13,006 bases of DNA, taken from NCBI GenBank assembly GCA_002333145.1, contig DDBN01000135.1, positions 39,725-52,730 of the forward strand, given 5' to 3'. The stretch comes from Moraxellaceae bacterium UBA2031 (GTDB lineage: Bacteria; Pseudomonadota; Gammaproteobacteria; Pseudomonadales; Moraxellaceae). Shown in pieces: positions 1 through 5,336 of the stretch; within the stretch, counting starts at the first letter, position 1, and every line of letters starts with the position of its first letter. A program made the position numbers and the translations under genes. Below the pieces are notes generated by a model, which was not told where the DNA came from, ran no database searches, and saw only the letters and a list, made by a program, of their open reading frames with translations.

Positions 1-1275
1 GCCATTATTCAAGCGTGGGACGGGCATAACCTTGATAACCAGTTGGAGCAGGCCGCTGATGCATTGCGTCTGCCAGCGTGGGATGCGGATGTCACCAAGC
101 TGTCTGGCGGCGAGCGCCGTCGTGTCGCCCTGTGCCGTCTCCTGCTGTCCAAGCCGGACATGCTGCTGCTGGACGAACCGACCAACCATCTCGACGCCGA
201 GTCGGTAAGCTGGCTGGAACGCTTCCTGAAAGATTTCCCCGGCACCATCGTGGCCATCACCCATGATCGCTACTTCCTCGATAATGTCGCGGAATGGATT
301 CTTGAGCTCGACCGTGGCCACGGCATTCCTTGGCAGGGTAACTACTCCAGCTGGCTGGAGCAGAAAAGTGCTCGTCTCGATACTGAGCAGCGTCAGGAAG
401 AAGCTCACACCAAGGCGCTTAAGCGTGAACTGGAATGGGTACGTTCCAACGCCAAGGGTCGTCAGAGCAAGAGCAAGGCGCGTATGGCTGCTTACGATGA
501 GTTGGCGTCCAAAGAGTTCCAGAAGCGCGCAGAAACCCAGGAAATTTATATTCCGCCGGGCGAGCGTCTGGGTGATCAGGTGGTTGAGGTGCGCAACATC
601 GCCAAGTCCTTCGGCGATCGGCTGTTGTATGAAAACGTTTCCTTCACCGTGCCTAAGGGCGCCATCGTCGGTATTGTCGGTCCCAATGGTGCTGGTAAAA
701 CTACGTTGTTCCGCATGATTACAGGTGAAGAGAAGCCGGATAGCGGTGAAGTGATTGTCGGTGAGAGCGTCAAGGTTGCTTACATCGGTCAGATTCGTGA
801 CACGCTAGACGACACAAAAACCGTGTGGGAAGAAGTATCCGGCGGTCTCGATATCATGAAAGTGGGTGAGTACGAAGTACCATCGCGCTCTTATATCGGC
901 CGCTTTAATTTCAAGGGCTCTGATCAGCAAAAGCGCGTGGGTGATCTCTCCGGCGGCGAACGTAACCGTTTACAGTTGGCGAAAATCCTGCAGGCTGGCG
1001 CTAACGTGATTCTGCTTGATGAACCCTCCAATGATCTTGACGTCGAAACGTTGCGTGCGTTGGAAGAAGCGATTCTTACCTTCCCGGGCGTGGTCATGTG
1101 CGTGTCCCATGACCGCTGGTTCCTTGATCGTGTTGCCACCCACATCCTGTCTTTCGACGGCGATGAGGCAGAGTGGTACGACGGTAACTACACCGAGTTT
1201 GAGGAATACCGGAGAAAGAAGTTAGGCGCTAACGCAGGCCCGCACCGAATCAAGTACAAGAAGATCGGTGGTTAA
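1..1275 (+). CDS. ettA: Energy-dependent translational throttle protein EttA (ABC-F ATPase), 5' end outside window
   Basis: EttA is a cytoplasmic ABC-F ATPase that binds the ribosomal E site and gates the first elongation steps according to the ATP/ADP ratio. The frame is open from base 1, and 424 residues are visible of a family length near 555, so the first Walker A and about 130 residues are missing. Visible in order are: first ABC signature LSGGE (residues 34-38); Walker B LLLDEPTNHLD (55-65); a charged linker rich in Lys, Arg and Glu that contains ELEWVRS and matches the P-site tRNA interaction motif region; second Walker A GPNGAGKTT (227-235); second signature LSGGERN; and Walker B ILLDEPSNDLD, with Ser where EttA usually has Thr. 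The C-terminus HRIKYKK is typical of EttA and separates it from Uup, YbiT and YheS. There is no membrane segment, as expected for ABC-F proteins. A strong terminator follows the stop. Confidence 0.96.
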   Translation, partial: AIIQAWDGHNLDNQLEQAADALRLPAWDADVTKLSGGERRRVALCRLLLSKPDMLLLDEPTNHLDAESVSWLERFLKDFPGTIVAITHDRYFLDNVAEWILELDRGHGIPWQGNYSSWLEQKSARLDTEQRQEEAHTKALKRELEWVRSNAKGRQSKSKARMAAYDELASKEFQKRAETQEIYIPPGERLGDQVVEVRNIAKSFGDRLLYENVSFTVPKGAIVGIVGPNGAGKTTLFRMITGEEKPDSGEVIVGESVKVAYIGQIRDTLDDTKTVWEEVSGGLDIMKVGEYEVPSRSYIGRFNFKGSDQQKRVGDLSGGERNRLQLAKILQAGANVILLDEPSNDLDVETLRALEEAILTFPGVVMCVSHDRWFLDRVATHILSFDGDEAEWYDGNYTEFEEYRRKKLGANAGPHRIKYKKIGG

Positions 1276-1279
1276 CAGT

Positions 1280-1311
1280 AAAAAGGGGCGGTCAGATGAT
1301 CGCCCCTTTTT
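1280..1311 (+). terminator. Rho-independent terminator of ettA
   Basis: A perfect inverted repeat has arms AAAAGGGGCG and CGCCCCTTTT. The pairing continues inward through G-T, T-A and C-G to a 4-base AGAT loop. The right arm ends in a T run, and the hairpin starts 5 bases after the ettA stop. The flanking A and T runs make it usable in both directions. It separates ettA from arfB, so arfB probably needs read-through or a promoter of its own. Confidence 0.93.
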
Positions 1312-1335
1312 ACTTTACATGCCGCCGCTCAGCTC

Positions 1336-1734
1336 ATGACGTTCTCTATTCCGCTCGATGAAATCGAATTCATCGCGATTCGCGCTCAGGGGCCTGGCGG
1401 TCAGAACGTCAACAAGGTTTCCAGTGCCATACACTTGCGTTTCAATGTACCCGCTTCCTCGCTGCCTGAAGAAGTAAAGGCGCGTTTGATTGCACTCGCG
1501 GGTTCGCGTGCAACTAAAGATGGCATACTGATTATTAAGGCGCAGACCTCGCGCAGTCAGGAAGAGAATCGCCTTGAAGCGATTGCGCGTCTGGAAGCGT
1601 TAGTGACAGAGGCTGCCCATGTACCAACGCCGCGCCGTTCCACTAAGCCAACGTATGGATCTAAACAGCGTCGCCTCAAAACCAAATCGGAGCGTTCCGA
1701 GGTTAAGGCCGGTCGTGGGAAAGTGATGGATTAG
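1336..1734 (+). CDS. arfB: Alternative ribosome-rescue factor B, peptidyl-tRNA hydrolase ArfB/YaeJ
   Basis: ArfB releases ribosomes stalled on non-stop mRNA by hydrolysing peptidyl-tRNA in the P site. The 132-residue protein carries the release-factor catalytic loop with GGQ at residues 21-23, in the context AQGPGGQNVNKVSSAIHLRF that is characteristic of this family. The last 30 or so residues are a basic tail (KPTYGSKQRRLKTKSERSEVKAGRGK) that in ArfB enters the empty mRNA channel. Length is close to the usual 135-140. It has no codon-recognition domain, which excludes RF1 and RF2. The start at 1336 puts the N-terminus where the family begins. No clear Shine-Dalgarno precedes it, and the start lies only 24 bases beyond the ettA terminator, so expression may depend on read-through or a promoter inside the ettA end. 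No hairpin terminator is visible after the stop. Confidence 0.95.
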   Translation: MTFSIPLDEIEFIAIRAQGPGGQNVNKVSSAIHLRFNVPASSLPEEVKARLIALAGSRATKDGILIIKAQTSRSQEENRLEAIARLEALVTEAAHVPTPRRSTKPTYGSKQRRLKTKSERSEVKAGRGKVMD

Positions 1735-1817
1735 CCGTCTTTTTATTGGCCAGTGTAATGGCGAGCCGTCGCATAATTGATGCTATCGGTCATGATGTCG
1801 ACACAATAAATGCCTGC

Positions 1818-1836
1818 TCATTTTTTTCAAAAATGA
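1818..1836. repeat. AT-rich inverted repeat upstream of the methyltransferase
   Basis: Perfect 8-base arms TCATTTTT and AAAAATGA are separated by TTC. The repeat lies 27 bases before the methyltransferase start. With one G-C pair per arm it is a weak hairpin, so a protein-binding site or chance AT-rich sequence is as likely as an RNA structure. Confidence 0.4.
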
Positions 1837-1849
1837 CTGACTAGTACAT

Positions 1850-1854
1850 AGGAG
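1850..1854 (+). promoter_or_regulatory. Shine-Dalgarno of the methyltransferase, with a decoy ATG
   Basis: AGGAG stands 9 bases before the ATG at 1864 and 4 bases before an out-of-frame ATG at 1859. The second ATG opens a two-codon frame (ATG CAA TGA) whose stop overlaps the real start. The spacing favours 1864. Confidence 0.7.
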
Positions 1855-1863
1855 CACCATGCA

Positions 1864-2652
1864 ATGACAACACCGCAAATCCGATTTAACGACGGTGCCG
1901 GATACGAACGCTTCATGGGCGTTTGGAGTCAGTCAGTCGGGCAGCAATTTCTGGATTGGTTGGCATTGCCCAGTAGCCTGCACTGGTTAGACATAGGCTG
2001 TGGCAACGGCGCTTTTACCGGAATGATTGCTGAGCGTTGTGCTCCGGCCATTATTGATGGCATTGATCCGTCGGAGGATCAACTTATCTATGCGCGTCAG
2101 CGTACGGGCCTGCAGGCAGCTAGCTTTCGTCAGGGCGATGCTATGGCCTTGCCTTATTCGGATGACAGCGTTGATGTCGCCGTGATGCCGCTGGTGATTT
2201 TCTTTGTACCCGATCCGGCGAAAGGCGTAGCCGAGATGACGCGCGTGGTGCGATCGGGCGGCACAGTGTCGGCGTATGCGTGGGACATGGAGGGTGGTGG
2301 CTTTCCCTATTTTTCGCTGCAACAAACCTTGCGTGATCTTGGGCAGGTGGTACCTTCGCCACCTAGCCCGGAGGCCTCGCGTCTGGATGTTTTGCAGTCG
2401 CTGTGGAGCGGCGCTGGTCTGGTCGATGTGCAAACGCATGTGATTACTGTACAGCGCACGTATGCAGACTTTGATGATTACTGGGCCACAATACAGTTTG
2501 GCCCGAGTGTTGGTAAGTTATTGAAGATGCTTACGCCAGAGCAGGTTGTTACTCTGCAGGAGAGCTTGCGGGCACGCCTGCCGTCTCCCGCAGCAGATGG
2601 TTCTATTACATGCACTGCACGTGCTAATGCAGTAAAAGCGCGAGCACACTAA
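1864..2652 (+). CDS. Class I SAM-dependent methyltransferase (Methyltransf_11 / UbiE-like), substrate unknown
   Basis: A predicted soluble cytoplasmic enzyme of 262 residues that transfers a methyl group from S-adenosylmethionine to an unknown acceptor. The SAM-binding fold is clear: motif I LDIGCGNG (residues 42-49), the acidic end of strand 2 in GIDPS (Asp68), QGDAMALPYSDDSVDV around Asp92 (motif II region), and the post-motif FFVPDP (113-118), followed by EMTRVVRSGG, the usual helix-turn before strand 5. The C-terminal 100 residues, which normally set substrate choice, contain nothing I recognise. The start at 1864 has AGGAG at good spacing. Neighbours are arfB upstream and a small unknown gene downstream, neither of which points to a substrate. 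Annotation beyond the superfamily is not justified. Confidence 0.88.
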   Translation: MTTPQIRFNDGAGYERFMGVWSQSVGQQFLDWLALPSSLHWLDIGCGNGAFTGMIAERCAPAIIDGIDPSEDQLIYARQRTGLQAASFRQGDAMALPYSDDSVDVAVMPLVIFFVPDPAKGVAEMTRVVRSGGTVSAYAWDMEGGGFPYFSLQQTLRDLGQVVPSPPSPEASRLDVLQSLWSGAGLVDVQTHVITVQRTYADFDDYWATIQFGPSVGKLLKMLTPEQVVTLQESLRARLPSPAADGSITCTARANAVKARAH

Positions 2653-2678
2653 AAAGATAGTTGGCAAGCAAGTAGCGG

Positions 2679-2684
2679 TATATA
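2679..2684 (+). promoter_or_regulatory. Possible -10 element for the small downstream gene
   Basis: TATATA, overlapping TATAAC at 2681-2686, lies in the 77-base gap between the methyltransferase stop and the next start. The only recognisable -35-like hexamer is TTGGCA at 2661-2666, which is too close (14 bases to TATAAC), so this is a weak call. The two genes may simply be co-transcribed. Confidence 0.25.
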
Positions 2685-2719
2685 ACAGCAATTAAGACTG
2701 ATCACATTTCAAATTGAAT

Positions 2720-2723
2720 GGAG
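2720..2723 (+). promoter_or_regulatory. Shine-Dalgarno that fixes the start at 2730
   Basis: GGAG lies 6 bases before the ATG at 2730. It overlaps the alternative ATG at 2718, which has no upstream ribosome-binding sequence. The shorter protein is therefore preferred. Confidence 0.65.
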
Positions 2724-2729
2724 TATTTC

Positions 2730-3041
2730 ATGGCCCTCGATGCCATTCGTTCTATGGGCGTCAAGATGCTCCTCAATAAGTATTTCGCAGACTATGGCGA
2801 GATCGTTGGTGTGGAGGTAGAGCCCAAGTCCAATCAGGCCGTGTTGCAAGTATTGTTGAAGGGCGAGAAGGCTCCCTTGTGGCTGCAAGTAGATTACCAA
2901 GTGGAGCCGGATGCGTTTGTGGTCGTTAACTTCCGCTGTGAGCGTGAGTGGATTACGAGTGTGTTAAACCGGTTTTTGAGTGGTAAGCGCTTTGATTTGA
3001 GCAATAGCGTGGCGCAGGCGGCTGTCAATATGCTGTTCTGA
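2730..3041 (+). CDS. Small conserved-looking protein of unknown function
   Basis: I do not recognise this 103-residue protein. It has no signal peptide, no membrane segment and no cysteine pair. The first 20 residues look helical (ALDAIRSMGVKMLLNKYF), followed by alternating hydrophobic strands with Val-rich patches (EIVGVEVE, AVLQVLLKGE, LWLQVDYQVE, AFVVVNFRCE) and then a helical end (VLNRFLSGKR to the C-terminus). This suggests a small beta-sheet fold capped by helices. The pattern of short strands around a central sheet resembles small lipid- or ligand-binding folds, but that is only an impression. An ATG at 2718 in the same frame would add four residues. The gene follows the methyltransferase by 77 bases and ends before a strong terminator. 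Confidence 0.75.
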   Translation: MALDAIRSMGVKMLLNKYFADYGEIVGVEVEPKSNQAVLQVLLKGEKAPLWLQVDYQVEPDAFVVVNFRCEREWITSVLNRFLSGKRFDLSNSVAQAAVNMLF

Positions 3042-3067
3042 TTGGGGGCTACATTTAACGCAGATGC

Positions 3068-3097
3068 AAAAAAGCCCGGAAGTATCCGGGCTTTTTT
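3068..3097. terminator. Bidirectional Rho-independent terminator
   Basis: A perfect 13-bp inverted repeat has arms AAAAAAGCCCGGA and TCCGGGCTTTTTT around a 4-base loop. It sits between the small plus-strand gene and the convergent desaturase gene, with T runs on both strands, so it can end transcription from either side. Confidence 0.93.
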
Positions 3098-3107
3098 ATA
3101 GGCGGTA

Positions 3108-4016
3108 CTAGCGGCACTTCACGTAGCATTCAGGGGGGATCTTGTCCTTGATCAGTTCGTGATAAGCAGGAAGAAGCGACCAGTGAATGTACGGTTTTAT
3201 GTGATGGGCCGTGTGATAGCCCAGATTAAAAGCACGCAGATTATATAGCCGCCCAACGCGATTACGTGAGCCAGCATAAGGGTTGTCAGTGTGGAGTCCG
3301 CTATGATGCTCGTAGGTTAGCCAGTACACATACGTGAGCATGAGGGAAGATGGCACTAGGAATACCGCAAGGTAGTTCTGCCAGTTAACCCAAGCCAGCA
3401 GTAATTGCAGCGCCAAATACGGAATCATCATCAAGGTAAACCAGAGCAGTTCACGGCGCCGATGCAGGCCGACCCGGACTGAATCAAAAGGGGCACGTAA
3501 CATCAGGTTGAGCGTGTACTCAGTACGGCCCATCAAACTGCCATTGCGCCGCGCCCAGCGCGACTCATCTTCGATATTGCTAGGGCAGGGTGGTTGGTTA
3601 AGGTAGTGAGGGTGATGGCCAAAGTTGTGGTGCAGCACCCAAGCATATGAAGTGATCATGGTTTGAGTGCCCAGAATGACTTCCCACAAACGGTTGAGTA
3701 CGCGGGAATTGAAGGCGTTGTGATGTTGCTGGTGGTGATTGAAAATCGCACAACTGCCCAGAAACGGCAGCAGCAGAATGCCGGTCGCTATGGCTCCAGC
3801 GAGTGGCAGCCAGTACCAAGCCGCTAGTTGTACGGTAAAAACGATCAAAGACAGGGCAACGGGCACGCGATCCCGCCGGAATTTCAGCACGGCACCTTCG
3901 ATGGCGCGGTTTTTTTTGTAGATCTCATCAAGGACCATGGTGGGTTCCGCAAAGGCGATGGCCTCTGATGTATGTGGGCCATTCTGAAGGACTGGCAGCT
4001 TACCGCCGGCAAGCAC
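3108..4016 (-). CDS. Membrane fatty acid desaturase-family protein
   Basis: A predicted integral membrane di-iron enzyme of the fatty acid desaturase/hydroxylase superfamily; the lipid or carotenoid substrate cannot be read from sequence. Counting from the GTG at 4016 (302 residues), the three histidine boxes are HHQQHH (94-99, HxxxHH), HHNFGHH (129-135, HxxxHH) and HTAHH (268-272, HxxHH), with an extra His cluster YEHHSGLH at 235-242. Hydrophobic stretches lie at about 52-88, 190-210 and 213-233, fitting the usual paired-helix layout. The start is uncertain: a stop codon lies two codons above the GTG, and neither it nor the ATG at 3938 (residue 27) has a clear Shine-Dalgarno. All boxes are intact with either start. 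The gene is divergent from the ComJ-like gene and converges on the shared terminator at 3068. Confidence 0.85.
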   Translation of the reverse strand: MLAGGKLPVLQNGPHTSEAIAFAEPTMVLDEIYKKNRAIEGAVLKFRRDRVPVALSLIVFTVQLAAWYWLPLAGAIATGILLLPFLGSCAIFNHHQQHHNAFNSRVLNRLWEVILGTQTMITSYAWVLHHNFGHHPHYLNQPPCPSNIEDESRWARRNGSLMGRTEYTLNLMLRAPFDSVRVGLHRRRELLWFTLMMIPYLALQLLLAWVNWQNYLAVFLVPSSLMLTYVYWLTYEHHSGLHTDNPYAGSRNRVGRLYNLRAFNLGYHTAHHIKPYIHWSLLPAYHELIKDKIPPECYVKCR

Positions 4017-4062
4017 GGATTACAGTTGCCAGAGGGCATGCACGATTGACCTCAAAGACCAG

Positions 4063-4091
4063 ATAAGAACCGCAGGGTGCCGTAATGAAAA
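4063..4091 (-). promoter_or_regulatory. Possible promoter for the desaturase gene
   Basis: Read on the minus strand, TTTTCA (4086-4091) and TCTTAT (4063-4068) are 17 bases apart, and each matches 4 of 6 bases of the sigma-70 consensus. It lies about 45 bases above the GTG start. Chance occurrence is quite possible. Confidence 0.3.
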
Positions 4092-4163
4092 TAGCCTCAG
4101 GGCCCCCGGTCATTTAGACTCTCGTCGCGTCAATAGCATTTTACCCTTCCGGAGTGTTTTCTC

Positions 4164-4631
4164 ATGCAGTGCAAACTTGATCTTGAAATCAGTCATAGCC
4201 AGTTTGGCCTGCGTTCACGCGCTGTTGATGACGATGAGTTGGAATGGGGTGAGGGTAATCTCCAGCAGGGGCTTATGTGGCAGCCAGGGCTAGTGCTGCT
4301 GGATCCACTGTCAGACGAGACCTTCGGTGCAGATGTGGTGGTGCGCACGGTGGAAAAATTCTTGCCGAGCAAGGGAGCGCAGCGCACGGTGCAAGTACCC
4401 TTCGAGATTATTGATACAGCCGAACTATTTGCTTTTTCGCCGTGTGAAGAGTTGCCGGTCAAGTTGGACGTAGAAGTGGGTGATTACACACTGATTTATG
4501 AAGTGTGCTTGGGTACCGAGGTGTATTACGTGCTAACGCTACTGAAGGGCAAGATCGATACCGCAACTGCGTTGAAAACGGATGGCTGGGGGCTGGTGAA
4601 GGATCAAGCACTGACAGCCGGCGTGTTCTGA
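4164..4631 (+). CDS. ComJ/Nin-like protein
   Basis: This 155-residue predicted soluble protein has no signal peptide and no membrane helix. Its layout recalls Bacillus ComJ (Nin), the inhibitor of the competence nuclease NucA: an N-terminal strand LEISHSQFGL (7-16, compare ISYHQF in ComJ), an acidic stretch then W28, a segment QQGLMWQPGLVLLDP (34-48), a central strand RTVQVPFEI (74-82, compare KKVTVPFHV), and LPVKLDVEVGDYTLIYEV (97-114) with the GDY turn seen in ComJ. It is somewhat longer than ComJ. The match is from memory, motif by motif, and the role is inferred. No nuclease gene is adjacent, so an inhibitory or immunity role is unproven. GGAG lies 9 bases before the ATG. Its TGA stop directly abuts the stop of the opposing TVP38 gene, and no terminator lies between them. 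Confidence 0.75.
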   Translation: MQCKLDLEISHSQFGLRSRAVDDDELEWGEGNLQQGLMWQPGLVLLDPLSDETFGADVVVRTVEKFLPSKGAQRTVQVPFEIIDTAELFAFSPCEELPVKLDVEVGDYTLIYEVCLGTEVYYVLTLLKGKIDTATALKTDGWGLVKDQALTAGVF

Positions 4632-5315
4632 TCAGGGCATTACAGTGTGCAGTCGGCGCCGGATGAAGTAACGCAGCACTAATGGCAACAGGCTGGCCAG
4701 TGTCAGGGCCAGCATGATGTCCGTGCTAAGAACATCGGAGGGAGAATCTACCTTCGCAAGGGCTCGCCCTGCATTCACAAACACCAGATCAATGGGCAGC
4801 ATGCCGAGCTGACTGACAATAAAAAATCGCCTTGCGGAAATGCGTGTCAGCCCCATGAGGAGGTTGACGACAAAAAATGGTGGTGCCGGTGCTAGTCGCA
4901 ATGCCAGCAGGTACAGCAAGCCATCACGTGTCAGTCCACGATTGGTTCTAGCTACCAAGCGGGGCCAATGCTTCTCCACCACATCACGCAGCACATAACG
5001 GGCCAATAGCATAGCCAGCGTTGCACCAATCGTGCTGGCAAAAGACACCAATAGCAGCGCCTCCGTAAAGCCAAACAGTGACCCCGCCAGTAACGACAGC
5101 CCTGTCGCAACCGGTACGGATAATCCCGTGGCCAGCACAAAGCAGACAAAGAACACCATGGCCGATGGCAATGGCCATGTTTTGACCAATGCCTCCAGTT
5201 GCTTGTGATGGCCTTTTACCGTGGCAAAGTCCAGCCATCCCCCCGCCCACAAAGCGATCAGGCTGGCCGAGGTAATCAGGACGATCAGGACGAGCAAAAG
5301 CAAGCGATGCCGCAT
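4632..5315 (-). CDS. TVP38/TMEM64 family (DedA-like, VTT domain) inner-membrane protein
   Basis: A 227-residue polytopic membrane protein. The VTT/SNARE-associated domain is recognisable: hydrophobic segments at about 5-24, 49-79 and 83-107, the motif LLALRLAPAPPFFVVNLLMGL (136-156) with the conserved Arg140, prolines and Asn151, then GMLPIDLVFVNAGRAL and a last helix at about 199-216 ending in a basic tail RYFIRRR. Related DedA/VTT proteins are linked to lipid movement across membranes; the exact role of this one is unknown. Length is normal. GAGG lies 6 bases before the ATG. It starts only 21 bases after the stop of the Ig-NHL lipoprotein gene on the same strand, so the two are probably one transcript. 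Confidence 0.88.
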   Translation of the reverse strand: MRHRLLLLVLIVLITSASLIALWAGGWLDFATVKGHHKQLEALVKTWPLPSAMVFFVCFVLATGLSVPVATGLSLLAGSLFGFTEALLLVSFASTIGATLAMLLARYVLRDVVEKHWPRLVARTNRGLTRDGLLYLLALRLAPAPPFFVVNLLMGLTRISARRFFIVSQLGMLPIDLVFVNAGRALAKVDSPSDVLSTDIMLALTLASLLPLVLRYFIRRRLHTVMP

Positions 5316-5336
5316 GTTGAGCCTCGGGTATGACAG

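Noticed and set aside
263..718. 151-codon frame inside ettA in another reading frame
   Set aside because: It is nested in a strongly conserved ABC-F gene and has no motif or ribosome-binding site of its own.
1987..2439. 150-codon minus-strand frame within the methyltransferase
   Set aside because: The plus-strand frame carries the SAM-binding motifs; the opposite frame is His/Arg-rich without any domain.
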